From: Saccharopolyspora soli
GTDB lineage: Bacteria; Actinomycetota; Actinomycetes; Mycobacteriales; Pseudonocardiaceae
Direction: 5' to 3'
Assembly (NCBI RefSeq): GCF_022678645.1
Contig: NZ_JALBWV010000057.1
Location: forward strand, 1 to 59,021
Length of the DNA: 59,021 nt
Shown in pieces: positions 40,939-49,046 of this stretch. Numbering within the stretch: the stretch's first letter is position 1; the number at the start of each line of letters is the position of its first letter. The notes beneath the pieces are model-generated. The model was not told where the DNA came from and did not search any database. It saw only the letters and a program-made list of their open reading frames with translations. A program made the translations under genes and the position numbers.

Positions 40939-42243
40939 GTGCTGACCTCCGGCCAGTTACTCGCCGACCGCTACCGGCTCGGCCAGCGCATCGCCGTTGG
41001 CGGGATGGGCGAGGTGTGGCAGGCGGTGGACGTCCGGCTGGACCGGACCGTGGCGATCAAGGTGCTGAAGGCGGAGCTGTGCGGTGACGCGGAGTTCCTG
41101 CACCGCTTCCGCACCGAGGCCCGGACCACGGCATCGCTGAACCACCCGGGGATCGCCGCCGTGCACGACTACGGCGAGACGGCTGCCATCCCGGACGGGC
41201 CGGAGGACACCGCGTACCTGGTGATGGAACTGGTCGAAGGCGAGCCGCTGGCCGCGATCCTGGCCCGCGAGGGCCGGATCAACACCGATCACACGCTGGA
41301 CATGCTGGAGCAGGCCGGGCGCGCGTTGCAGGCCGCGCACGAGCGGGGCTTGGTGCACCGCGACGTCAAGCCGGGCAACATCCTGATCACTCCCGAGGGC
41401 AAGGTGAAGCTGACCGACTTCGGCATCGCGAAGGCGGCCGACGCGGCGCCGGTGACCCGCTCTGGAATGGTGATGGGTACCGCGCACTACATCGCCCCGG
41501 AGCAGGCGCTGGGCAACGACGCGACACCGTCCAGCGACGTGTACTCGCTGGCGGTGGTCGGCTACGAATGCCTGATGGGGCACCGCCCGTTCCTGTCCGA
41601 GAACGCGGTGACGGTCGCGATGATGCACATCCGCGAGATCGCGCCACCGCTGCCGCCGGACGTGCCGCCGGGCGTGCGGGCGCTGATCGAGGCGACGCTG
41701 GCGAAGGACCCGCGGCGGCGCTACGCCGACGGTGGCGAGTTCGCCAACGCCGTCGCGGCGGTCCGCGCGGGCATGCCGTTGCCGACGCCGTCCGCACTGG
41801 TCGTGCCGCCGCAGCGGCAGCTGAACGTCAGCGTGTCGAGCACCGGGGTGCACCAGATGCCCGGACAGCTGCCGCCGATGAGCAACACCTACCCGCCGGG
41901 GCTGATCCCGCCGCAGGCACCGGCCCCGCAGCTGCCACCGCAGCCGTCGATGGGGCCGCGCAACAACAAGGTGATCATCTGGGTGCTGCTGGCCGTGCTC
42001 GCGGTAGCCTTGCTGGTCGTTATCGCCTTGACCACGTACTGGGTCGTCAACCGCGATCAAGGTTTGGGCGAATCCGGCCTCGCACCAACGCAAAATCTGG
42101 ATTCCGCGGCGGCTTTACGACAAACTTCGCTACGGCACGCGCCCATGATCGGGGCGAGCCTCGCGGGTTGGCCGGACACCGCAGTCGGGGGAATTCCGCA
42201 CGTCGCCCCGCAGGCGCCGACCGAACGGGGCGAATCGGCATGA
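40939..42243 (+). CDS. pknA: Ser/Thr protein kinase PknA
   Basis: A 434-aa membrane kinase. The kinase domain is at ~11-275 with the glycine loop IAVGGMGEVW, VAIKVL, HRDVKPGN, DFG and MGTAHYIAPEQA. A Pro-rich linker and one helix (~345-370, VIIWVLLAVLAVALLVVIAL) follow, with a ~65-residue outer tail and no PASTA domains, as in mycobacterial PknA. It controls cell shape and division through phosphorylation. GTG start at 40939. Confidence 0.95.
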   Translation: MLTSGQLLADRYRLGQRIAVGGMGEVWQAVDVRLDRTVAIKVLKAELCGDAEFLHRFRTEARTTASLNHPGIAAVHDYGETAAIPDGPEDTAYLVMELVEGEPLAAILAREGRINTDHTLDMLEQAGRALQAAHERGLVHRDVKPGNILITPEGKVKLTDFGIAKAADAAPVTRSGMVMGTAHYIAPEQALGNDATPSSDVYSLAVVGYECLMGHRPFLSENAVTVAMMHIREIAPPLPPDVPPGVRALIEATLAKDPRRRYADGGEFANAVAAVRAGMPLPTPSALVVPPQRQLNVSVSSTGVHQMPGQLPPMSNTYPPGLIPPQAPAPQLPPQPSMGPRNNKVIIWVLLAVLAVALLVVIALTTYWVVNRDQGLGESGLAPTQNLDSAAALRQTSLRHAPMIGASLAGWPDTAVGGIPHVAPQAPTERGESA

Positions 42244-42280
42244 TGGGACGATCGTTGACAAGGATCGGAACGACGCTTCG

Positions 42281-44233
42281 ATGAGTTCACCTCGACTTCT
42301 GTCCAACCGCTACGAGCTCGGTGAGACTCTCGGCTACGGCGGTATGTCCGAGGTGCACCGGGGTCGCGACACCCGCTTGAGCCGGGACGTCGCGGTGAAG
42401 ATCCTGCGCGCTGACCTCGCCCGCGACCCGACGTTCCAGCTGCGGTTCCGCCGCGAGGCGCAGAACGCGGCCGCGTTGAACCACCCGGCCATCGTGGCCG
42501 TCTACGACACCGGCGAGACCGAGTCCGAGAACGGGCCGCTGCCCTACATCGTGATGGAGTACGTCGACGGCCGGACGCTGCGCGACATCGTCAAGACCGA
42601 GGGGCCGCTGCCGCCGCGCCGCGCCATGGAGGTGATGGCGGACGCGTCGGCCGCGCTGGACTTCAGCCACCGGCACGGCATCGTGCACCGGGACGTGAAG
42701 CCCGCGAACATCATGATCACCCGCTCCGGCGCGGTGAAGGTGATGGACTTCGGCATCGCCCGCGCGCTGGCCGACGGGCAGGCCGCGGTGACGCAGACCG
42801 CCGCGGTGATCGGTACCGCGCAGTACCTCTCGCCGGAGCAGGCGCGCGGCGAGGCGGTGGACGCGCGAAGCGACGTCTACGCCTCCGGCTGCGTGCTGTT
42901 CGAGCTGCTCACCGGGGAGCCGCCGTTCACCGGGGATTCGCCGGTCGCGGTGGCCTACCAGCACGTCCGGGAGGAACCGCGCAAGCCCTCCGACGTCAAC
43001 CCGACGGTGCCCGCCTCGCTGGACGCGGTGGTGCTCAAGGCGTTGAGCAAGAACCCGGCGAACCGCTACCAGTCGGCCGCGGAGATGCGCGCCGACCTGG
43101 TGCGGGTGCTGTCCGGGCAGCGCCCGAAGGCCCCGATGATCATGTCGGAGGCCGAGCGGACCGCGATGCTCACGCAGTCCTCGTCGACCGAGCTGCTTCC
43201 GCCGGGCCGCCACCGGTCGGTGGACCGGGAGCCGGAGCAGGCCAACCCGGAGCAGGAGCGCAAGCGCCGCAAGCACTGGGCGGTCGCGCTCGTCACCACG
43301 GCCTGCGTGGCCGTTTTCGCGCTCGCCGCGTGGCTGGTCACCAGCTTGGTCAACAGCGACCCGAGCACGATGGCGGCGCCGGACTTCCGCGGCATGACCC
43401 GTGCGGCGGCGCAGTCCAAGGCCGCCGCCGAGCAGTGGCAGGTCTCCTGGAAGTTGTGCCCATCCTCCCCTGACGACGTCGACCGGGTCGTTGGGCAGAA
43501 CCCGCAGGCCGGGCGGCAGATCGTCAAGGAGGAGCAGAACATCGAGCTCTGCACCGGAACTGGTCCGGCGAGCGTGCAGGTGCCGGACCTGTCCGGGCTG
43601 ACCCTCAGCGAGGCGGCGCAGCGGCTGGGGGAAGTCGGGCTCAAGCTGGGGCAGAGCCAGGTCCAGGAGACCGACGATCCCAGGTCGTTCGACAAGGTCA
43701 TGGAATGGGACAGCAGGGGCGAGACCGTTTCCCAGGGGACCACGATCAACGTGGTGGTCGGCAAGGAAGTCGAGACCGTCCCGGTCCCCGACGTCCGCAA
43801 CCAGCCCTACGAAACCGCGAAGGCGTTCCTGGAAGGCGGCGGGTTCAAGGTCAACCGGCAGGTGCGCGCATCCGACCAGCCAGCGGAAAACGTGATCGAC
43901 CAGACCCCGGCCGCTGGGAGCAAGGTCCGGCCGGGCTCCCAGATCACCCTGGTGGTCTCCGACGGACAGCAGATCACCGTGCCGTCGCTGGTCGGCATGT
44001 CGGCCAGCCAGGCCGAGCAGGCGTTGCGGGCCCGCGGCTGGGACGGCGAAATCGTCGAGGTCCCGCAGCCCACCACGGATCAGAGCCAGAGCGACAGGGT
44101 GGTCGGCTCGTCACCGAGCGCGGGGCAGAAGGTCGGCAAGGACCAGCAGGTGACGCTGTACATCGGCGACTACGACCGGAACCCACCCACCAGCACCCCG
44201 TCGAACGGTGGCCTCATACCACCGTTCGGCTAG
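42281..44233 (+). CDS. pknB: Ser/Thr protein kinase PknB with four PASTA domains
   Basis: A 650-aa membrane kinase. Catalytic residues keep the mycobacterial numbering: K40 (VAVKIL), D138 (HRDVKPAN) and DFG after it; the activation loop contains TQTAAVIGTAQY. A helix near 332-355 crosses the membrane. Four PASTA repeats (~360-640) face the wall and sense muropeptide or lipid II. It is the last gene of the operon, and its stop overlaps the convergent trpG stop on a shared CTAG. Confidence 0.96.
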   Translation: MSSPRLLSNRYELGETLGYGGMSEVHRGRDTRLSRDVAVKILRADLARDPTFQLRFRREAQNAAALNHPAIVAVYDTGETESENGPLPYIVMEYVDGRTLRDIVKTEGPLPPRRAMEVMADASAALDFSHRHGIVHRDVKPANIMITRSGAVKVMDFGIARALADGQAAVTQTAAVIGTAQYLSPEQARGEAVDARSDVYASGCVLFELLTGEPPFTGDSPVAVAYQHVREEPRKPSDVNPTVPASLDAVVLKALSKNPANRYQSAAEMRADLVRVLSGQRPKAPMIMSEAERTAMLTQSSSTELLPPGRHRSVDREPEQANPEQERKRRKHWAVALVTTACVAVFALAAWLVTSLVNSDPSTMAAPDFRGMTRAAAQSKAAAEQWQVSWKLCPSSPDDVDRVVGQNPQAGRQIVKEEQNIELCTGTGPASVQVPDLSGLTLSEAAQRLGEVGLKLGQSQVQETDDPRSFDKVMEWDSRGETVSQGTTINVVVGKEVETVPVPDVRNQPYETAKAFLEGGGFKVNRQVRASDQPAENVIDQTPAAGSKVRPGSQITLVVSDGQQITVPSLVGMSASQAEQALRARGWDGEIVEVPQPTTDQSQSDRVVGSSPSAGQKVGKDQQVTLYIGDYDRNPPTSTPSNGGLIPPFG

Positions 44234-44871
44234 CGGTGGGCGGCCGCGGCGACCTCGCGCATGCCGCGTTCGAGTTCGGTGACCAGGTGCTCGTCCACCG
44301 GGTGACCGGCCGAGGCCATCCAGTTCGCCAGCATCCGGTGCCCGCCGTCGGTGAGCACCGACTCGGGGTGGAACTGCACGCCCTCCACCGGCAGCTCCCG
44401 GTGCCGCATGCCCATCACGATGCCCGACGCGGTCCGCGCGGTGATCTCGAAATCGTCCGGGATGGTGTTCGCGCGGACGATCAGCGAGTGGTAGCGGGTC
44501 GCGATGAACGGCTCCGGCAGCCCGGCGAACACCCCGGCCCCGGCGTGGTGGATCTCGCTGACCTTGCCGTGCAGCAATTCCGGTGCCCGTTCGACGATCC
44601 CGCCCCACACCGCGCCGATGGCCTGGTGCCCGAGGCACACCCCGAACACCGGCTTGCGCTCCGCCGCGCACTGCTCGATGAGTTCCATCGAGCGCCCGGC
44701 GCGATCCGGTGTGCCCGGACCGGGGCTGAGCAGCACGCCGTCGGCGTCGGCCACTTCGTCGTCGGTGACGACGTCGTTGCGACGCACGACGCAGTCCGCG
44801 CCCAGCTGCGCGAGGTACTGCACGAGGTTGTAGACGAAGCTGTCGTAGTTGTCGACGACGAGTACGCGCAT
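44230..44871 (-). CDS. trpG: glutamine amidotransferase, TrpG/PabA
   Basis: A 213-aa class I glutamine amidotransferase subunit of anthranilate or aminodeoxychorismate synthase. The triad is C79 (GVCLGHQA), H168 and E170 (FHPES). ATG 44871 is chosen because MRVLVVDNYDSFVYN is the canonical N-terminus. No chorismate-binding partner is adjacent, so tryptophan versus folate use cannot be decided. The gene is convergent with pknB with overlapping stop codons. Confidence 0.92.
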   Translation of the reverse strand: MRVLVVDNYDSFVYNLVQYLAQLGADCVVRRNDVVTDDEVADADGVLLSPGPGTPDRAGRSMELIEQCAAERKPVFGVCLGHQAIGAVWGGIVERAPELLHGKVSEIHHAGAGVFAGLPEPFIATRYHSLIVRANTIPDDFEITARTASGIVMGMRHRELPVEGVQFHPESVLTDGGHRMLANWMASAGHPVDEHLVTELERGMREVAAAAHR

Positions 44872-45100
44872 TCCGCCAGCGTACGCGGATCGGCATCTCC
44901 TTTTCGCCGCCCCTCGCACGTTGCGCGGCAGCTCCGCCCGACCGACTTCGAGGACGGCCTCTAGATCGACACCGTGATTACGTTAACGTGGTAGGTAGAA
45001 AACACGCCGTGTCGCCATCGGTCCCGCGAGGCCGGGACCTGCGGGACGGCGACCGCCCGAGCACGCGGCGCACGATGCCGCACCACCTGGCGAGGACACC

Positions 45101-45367
45101 ATGCCGAAGTCCAAGGTCCGCAAGAAGGACTCCTCCACCCCGGTGACCGATCGCCGCACGCCGGTGAAGGCGAAGGCGCTCGGTCCGTCGCACCCGATCT
45201 ACGTAATCGTGATGTTGGCGATGATGCTGATCGGACTGCTGTGGCTGGTGGTCAACTACCTGGCGAGCGACAAGATCCCGTTCATGGCCGACCTGGGCGG
45301 GTGGAACTTCGCCGTCGGCTTCGGGTTCATGATCATCGGCTTGTTGATGACGATGAAGTGGCGCTGA
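45101..45367 (+). CDS. crgA: cell division protein CrgA
   Basis: An 88-aa membrane protein with a basic N-terminus (MPKSKVRKK) and two helices (about 31-53 and 66-85). CrgA recruits or stabilises FtsI, FtsQ and CwsA at the septum. GAGGACACC precedes the ATG. The position beside trpG and pknB is standard. A hairpin at 45399-45428 follows. Confidence 0.93.
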   Translation: MPKSKVRKKDSSTPVTDRRTPVKAKALGPSHPIYVIVMLAMMLIGLLWLVVNYLASDKIPFMADLGGWNFAVGFGFMIIGLLMTMKWR

Positions 45368-45398
45368 CCGCCAATACCACGAACGCGGTTGGTGGTCG

Positions 45399-45428
45399 AG
45401 GTCCGAAGGAGTCAATCCCTTCGGGCCT
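45399..45428 (+). terminator. terminator of crgA
   Basis: AGG-t-CCGAAGG pairs with CCTTCGG-g-CCT around a short loop, 32 nt after the crgA stop. Confidence 0.6.
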
Positions 45429-45490
45429 CACTCATCCCATTGACGTCTTGACATTGGGTCAGCGAACGACACAGGTGTAACTCATCCCCA

Positions 45491-45535
45491 GTGGGGATAA
45501 CTCCTGTGGATAACTCATCCGTAGCGAGTGGATAA
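45491..45535. promoter_or_regulatory. cluster of three DnaA-box-like sequences
   Basis: GTGGGGATAA (45491-45500), TGTGGATAA (45505-45513, perfect consensus) and AGTGGATAA (45527-45535) lie in the same orientation in the short gap before the PH-domain gene. Confidence 0.6.
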
Positions 45536-45537
45536 CG

Positions 45538-45948
45538 GTGGATGTACCGAACGGCTCCCAGCACTGGACAACGCCGATCGGGTTGGTCACGTGCGGGTGG
45601 GTCCTCGCCGCCGCAGCAGCCCTCTGGTGGCTGGTCGCCGATGCCGCGGTCGATCGCCTGTTCATCGGTGTCCTCCTGCTGGCGCTCGTCGCGGTATCGG
45701 CGCACGCGAGCATCTGTCGACCACGGCTGCAGGCCAACCGCGACGGCATCACCGTGCGCGGCCTGCGCGGTCCACAACACTGGCCCTGGCCTGCGGTAAC
45801 GGTCCGAGTCCGGCACGACCGCCGATTCGGCCGCTCGGTGCAGACACTCGAACTCGACACCGAGGCGGACCTGGTCGTGCTGACCAAGCTCGACCTGGGC
45901 GCGGACCCGCAGGACGTCGCGGACGCGCTCAGCGCGCTGCGCCCCTAG
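45538..45948 (+). CDS. small PH-domain-like membrane protein
   Basis: A 136-aa protein with two N-terminal hydrophobic helices (~15-60). A bacterial PH-like beta domain follows (RLQANRDGITVRGLRGPQHWPWPAV). GTG 45538 begins directly after a DnaA-box-like sequence; no ribosome site is visible. Similar proteins sit at this place in other actinobacteria. Function unknown. Confidence 0.72.
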   Translation: MDVPNGSQHWTTPIGLVTCGWVLAAAAALWWLVADAAVDRLFIGVLLLALVAVSAHASICRPRLQANRDGITVRGLRGPQHWPWPAVTVRVRHDRRFGRSVQTLELDTEADLVVLTKLDLGADPQDVADALSALRP

Positions 45949-45972
45949 GACCTCCTGCCAGCGGCTGCGAAC

Positions 45973-46899
45973 TCACGAGCCCAGCCCGCAGCGCGTGTTC
46001 GCCCCGGAGCCGATGCACACCACGTTGCCGAACTGCACGTCGCGAGTGACCAAGAGCGCGATCAGCACCACCAGCAGAGCGGCCAGTGCAGCCCCCTGGA
46101 CCAGCGTCCGCCGGTCGCGCGGCGCGTAGACCAGCGCACCGGTCGCGGCCACGCCGAGCACGAGTCCACCGAGGTGCCCGAGCAGCGAGATCCCCGGGAT
46201 CAGCACGCTGGCCGCGATGTTGAGCGCGATCACCACCAGCACCGGCCGCAAGCTCACCTTCAGCCGCAGCGCGGCGATCGCGATGCCGCCCATCAGCCCG
46301 TACACCGCGCCGGACGCACCGGCCACCGCGGTGACCTCGTCGCCGAACAGGAACACCGCGGTACTGCCGCCGAGCAGCGACAGCAGGTACACCGCGCCGA
46401 AGCGCAGCCGTCCCAGCACCAACTCCAGGTCCCGGCCGATCACCCACAACGCGATCATGTTCATCAGCAGGTGGAGCAGGCCGAAGTGCAGGAATCCCGA
46501 AGTGATCAGCCGCCACCACTGGCCACCTGCGACCAGGATCGGCCACAGCGCCAACTCGTCGAACCACGCCGACTGGTAGTTGGCGCCGATGCTGCCCGCC
46601 TGCACGGCGGTGAGCACGAAGATGGCCACGTTGGCCGCGACCAGCACCGGCACCAAGATCGGCTTGTCGGACAGCCGCGCACCCGCGACCGTCACCGGCC
46701 TCCGGAAGTTGCGCTGTCCCTGCGCGACGCAGTCGACGCACTGCTGGCCGACGGCGGCGTCGCGCAGGCACGCCGGACACGCCGGGCGCTCACACCGGGT
46801 GCAACGCAGCCCGGTGGGGCGGTCCGGGTGCCGGACGCAGGTCGGCAGCTGCGGCGGCGCCCCGTCCGCCCCAGGCTGGGATCCGGGCGGAACAGTCAC
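45973..46899 (-). CDS. rhomboid intramembrane serine protease
   Basis: A 308-aa protein. Residues ~20-60 are a cysteine/histidine zinc-binding B-box-like region (CVRHPDRPTGLRCTRCERPA). Six or more membrane helices follow, with H143 and N147 (HLLMNM), the catalytic S196 (GASGAVYG) and H242 (GHLGG). It cleaves membrane proteins within the bilayer. GTG 46899 has AGGT upstream. It stands 35 nt after ppiA's start of transcription-side neighbour and on the same strand as ppiA. Confidence 0.92.
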   Translation of the reverse strand: MTVPPGSQPGADGAPPQLPTCVRHPDRPTGLRCTRCERPACPACLRDAAVGQQCVDCVAQGQRNFRRPVTVAGARLSDKPILVPVLVAANVAIFVLTAVQAGSIGANYQSAWFDELALWPILVAGGQWWRLITSGFLHFGLLHLLMNMIALWVIGRDLELVLGRLRFGAVYLLSLLGGSTAVFLFGDEVTAVAGASGAVYGLMGGIAIAALRLKVSLRPVLVVIALNIAASVLIPGISLLGHLGGLVLGVAATGALVYAPRDRRTLVQGAALAALLVVLIALLVTRDVQFGNVVCIGSGANTRCGLGS

Positions 46900-46934
46900 G
46901 TCAGGACCTGCTCTTCAGCTAGTCGGCCGGTTCT

Positions 46935-47483
46935 TCAGCCGTGTTCGATCGAGACCTTCTCGATGACGATGTCGGTGACCGGGCGGTCGTTCTTGCCGGT
47001 CGGGGCGTGTGCGATCGAGTCGACCACATCACGCGACGCCTGGTCGGCGACCTCACCGAAGATGGTGTGCTTGTAGTTCAGCCAGGTCGTGGCCGCCACC
47101 GTGACGAAGAACTGCGAGCCGTTGGTGTTCGGCCCGGCGTTGGCCATCGCCAGCAGGTAGGGCTCGGTGAACTGCAGCTCGGGGTGGAACTCGTCGCCGA
47201 ACTGGTAGCCGGGGCCGCCTCGTCCGGTGCCGGTCGGGTCCCCGGTCTGGATCATGAAGCCGTCGATGATGCGGTGGAAGATCACCCCATCGTAGAACGG
47301 CCCGGAGCGCTCACCCTTCGCGTTCGGTTGGGTGTACTCCTTGGTTCCTTCGGCGAGGCCCACGAAATTGGCCACGGTCTTGGGCGCCTGGTTGGGGAAC
47401 AGGTTGATCCGGATGTCGCCCTGCGAAGTGTGCAGGGTCGCGGTCACCGTCGTCCCAACGAGCGATCCGTTGTCTTCAGCCAC
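46935..47483 (-). CDS. ppiA: cyclophilin-type peptidyl-prolyl isomerase
   Basis: A 182-aa cyclophilin, cytosolic. Core motifs are FYDGVIFHRIIDGFMIQTGDP, LAMANAGPNTNGSQFFV and HTIFGEV. It catalyses proline cis-trans isomerisation in folding. GTG 47483 (VAEDNGSLVG) is preferred, with AGGA upstream; a longer frame upstream is a shadow of cwsA. It precedes the rhomboid gene by 35 nt and is divergent from cwsA, as in mycobacteria. Confidence 0.93.
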   Translation of the reverse strand: MAEDNGSLVGTTVTATLHTSQGDIRINLFPNQAPKTVANFVGLAEGTKEYTQPNAKGERSGPFYDGVIFHRIIDGFMIQTGDPTGTGRGGPGYQFGDEFHPELQFTEPYLLAMANAGPNTNGSQFFVTVAATTWLNYKHTIFGEVADQASRDVVDSIAHAPTGKNDRPVTDIVIEKVSIEHG

Positions 47484-47622
47484 CCGACCATCCTGCCATC
47501 GAAGAGGCCGAACCAGGTGTCTGGGTGCACCATGGGCGGATCGCCGCCTGCCGGGCGGTGTCCACGCGGTGCGCGTGGGCGGATGAGGTCGACCGGCGAA
47601 CGCCGGGCCAAGGAGGCACACG

Positions 47623-48198
47623 ATGGACGAGGTGAAGGCGATGGCCCGAGCTGGCGAAAGCGTGGGCAGAGCGGTCGGGACGGGCTTCAAGTCCGCCCGC
47701 CACGGCGCGAAACGCGCCAGCGAGGTGGGCATGGCGCTGTCCAAACATGCAGCAGCCCGTGCCGAGCAGGAGCTCGCCAACCGCGGTATCTCCACCGACG
47801 AACTGCAGGAGCGCATCGCCCAGCGGGCCACCGGCATGTCCCGCAAGGAACTGGCCAAACGCGGCCGCAAGGCACGCAAGCAGTGGGAGAAGAAGACCGC
47901 GCAGTCCCGCAAGCAGCTGGCCAAGAACACCATCGCGGCTCGCAAGGAGCTGGCCGCGCGCATCGAACCGGGCAAGCCCAAGCGGCGCAAGTGGCCGTGG
48001 GTGCTGCTGGCGCTGGCCGGTCTGGTGGCGGCCGCGGCGGTGGCGTTCTCCCGCCGCCCGGAGGAAATGCCGGTCGCGGACGCCAACGGCGACTTCAACC
48101 GGCGCGACACCCAGGCTCGGCACCGCGCGAACCGCCCCGACGTGCCAGCGCAGTCCGACGGCCAGCAGAGCCCCGTGGAGGCGGAACGATCCCGCTGA
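47623..48198 (+). CDS. cwsA: CwsA-like cell wall synthesis protein
   Basis: A 191-aa protein. A highly charged helical N-terminal half rich in Lys/Arg (RKELAKRGRKARKQWEKKTA) precedes one membrane helix near 125-143 (WPWVLLALAGLVAAAAVAF), and a polar tail follows. Position next to ppiA and overall shape match CwsA, which binds CrgA and Wag31 and supports polar wall growth. AAGGAGG precedes the ATG. Sequence conservation of CwsA is low, so synteny carries much of the call. Confidence 0.75.
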   Translation: MDEVKAMARAGESVGRAVGTGFKSARHGAKRASEVGMALSKHAAARAEQELANRGISTDELQERIAQRATGMSRKELAKRGRKARKQWEKKTAQSRKQLAKNTIAARKELAARIEPGKPKRRKWPWVLLALAGLVAAAAVAFSRRPEEMPVADANGDFNRRDTQARHRANRPDVPAQSDGQQSPVEAERSR

Positions 48199-48236
48199 CC
48201 CCTTGAACTGACCGGAGGCTGTGCTGGACGGTTCCA

Positions 48237-48285
48237 CTATGTCAACCAGGGTTGACATAGTTGCTGATGTCAACTTAGATTGACA
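48237..48285 (+). promoter_or_regulatory. twin operators embedded in a leaderless promoter
   Basis: Operator 1 is a perfect inverted repeat, CTATGTCAACC-AG-GGTTGACATAG (48237-48260). Operator 2 is TGTCAA-6 nt-TTGACA (48268-48285). A promoter fits inside: -35 TTGACA (48252-48257), 17-bp spacer, -10 TTAGAT (48275-48280), with the ATG 7 nt later. Operator 1 covers the -35 and operator 2 covers the -10. Confidence 0.7.
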
Positions 48286-48287
48286 GC

Positions 48288-48497
48288 ATGGCAGAAGCGA
48301 CGGAACTCGCCTCGGCGGCGAGCAGCCGCGATCCACGCGTCGGCCTGCGCGCCGTGGCGGCCCTGCGGAAGCTGCTTGAGCAGCTGGAAGCCGTCCAGAT
48401 CCGCAACGCCCGCAACCAGGGCTGGTCGTGGCAGGAGATCGCCACCGAACTCGGCGTGTCCAGGCAAGCCGTGCACAAGAAACACGGGAGGTCGTGA
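48288..48497 (+). CDS. small HTH DNA-binding protein
   Basis: A 69-aa protein. Residues ~40-68 form a helix-turn-helix (NQGWSWQEIATELGVSRQAV) after an amphipathic dimerisation-like helix. Most probably it binds the twin operators directly upstream and represses itself together with the Clp_N gene that starts 2 nt after its stop. The transcript appears leaderless. Confidence 0.82.
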   Translation: MAEATELASAASSRDPRVGLRAVAALRKLLEQLEAVQIRNARNQGWSWQEIATELGVSRQAVHKKHGRS

Positions 48498-48499
48498 TC

Positions 48500-49045
48500 A
48501 TGTTCGAGAAGTTCACCGCGGCGACCCGGCAGGCGGTGATCCGCGCGGTTCGCGAAGCCGAGCAGCGCGAAGCCCCGGAGGTCACCGAAGAACACCTGCT
48601 GCTCGCGCTCGTCGACGACCCAGCCACCACGGCGGGGCGCCTGCTGTCCGAGCACGACGTGCACCGCGACGCGGTCACGGCGGCCTACGAACGCGCCCGG
48701 CGACTCGGCGGCCTGAGCGAATCCGACGCGAAGATGCTCCGCGAACTCGGCATCGACCTGCACAGCGTCGTCGCCAACGTCGAGCGCTCCCTCGGTGTGG
48801 ACGCGCTCGCCGAACAACCCCGAAAGCGGCGGCGCTTCTTCAAATCGCACACCCCGTTCAGCGCGGCCGGAAAGCGCCTGCTGGAAGCGACCCTGCGCGA
48901 AGCCATCGAGCTCCGCGACCGCCACCTCAGCAACGAACACCTGCTGCTCGCCTTCCTGCACGGCAACGGAATCGCCGCGGAACTACTGGAAACACACGGC
49001 CTGACCTACCAAACCGTGCGCGCAGCCATGCGCAACGCGGCATGA
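48500..49045 (+). CDS. Clp N-terminal repeat domain protein
   Basis: A 181-aa protein made of two Clp_N-like helical repeats (FTAATRQAVIRAVREAE...EHLLLALV and FSAAGKRLLEATLREAI...EHLLLAFL). It lacks the AAA+ module of ClpC/ClpB. It may act as a free-standing adaptor or anti-adaptor, or a ligand-binding partner of the HTH protein. GGGAGG precedes the ATG. It is cotranscribed with the HTH gene and its end is 1 nt from the convergent MFS gene. Confidence 0.85.
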   Translation: MFEKFTAATRQAVIRAVREAEQREAPEVTEEHLLLALVDDPATTAGRLLSEHDVHRDAVTAAYERARRLGGLSESDAKMLRELGIDLHSVVANVERSLGVDALAEQPRKRRRFFKSHTPFSAAGKRLLEATLREAIELRDRHLSNEHLLLAFLHGNGIAAELLETHGLTYQTVRAAMRNAA

Positions 49046-49046
49046 C

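Noticed and set aside
45491..45535. Possible replication origin
   Set aside because: Only three boxes, no AT-rich unwinding region, and dnaA/dnaN are not present. In actinobacteria the origin lies between dnaA and dnaN, expected beyond recF outside the window.
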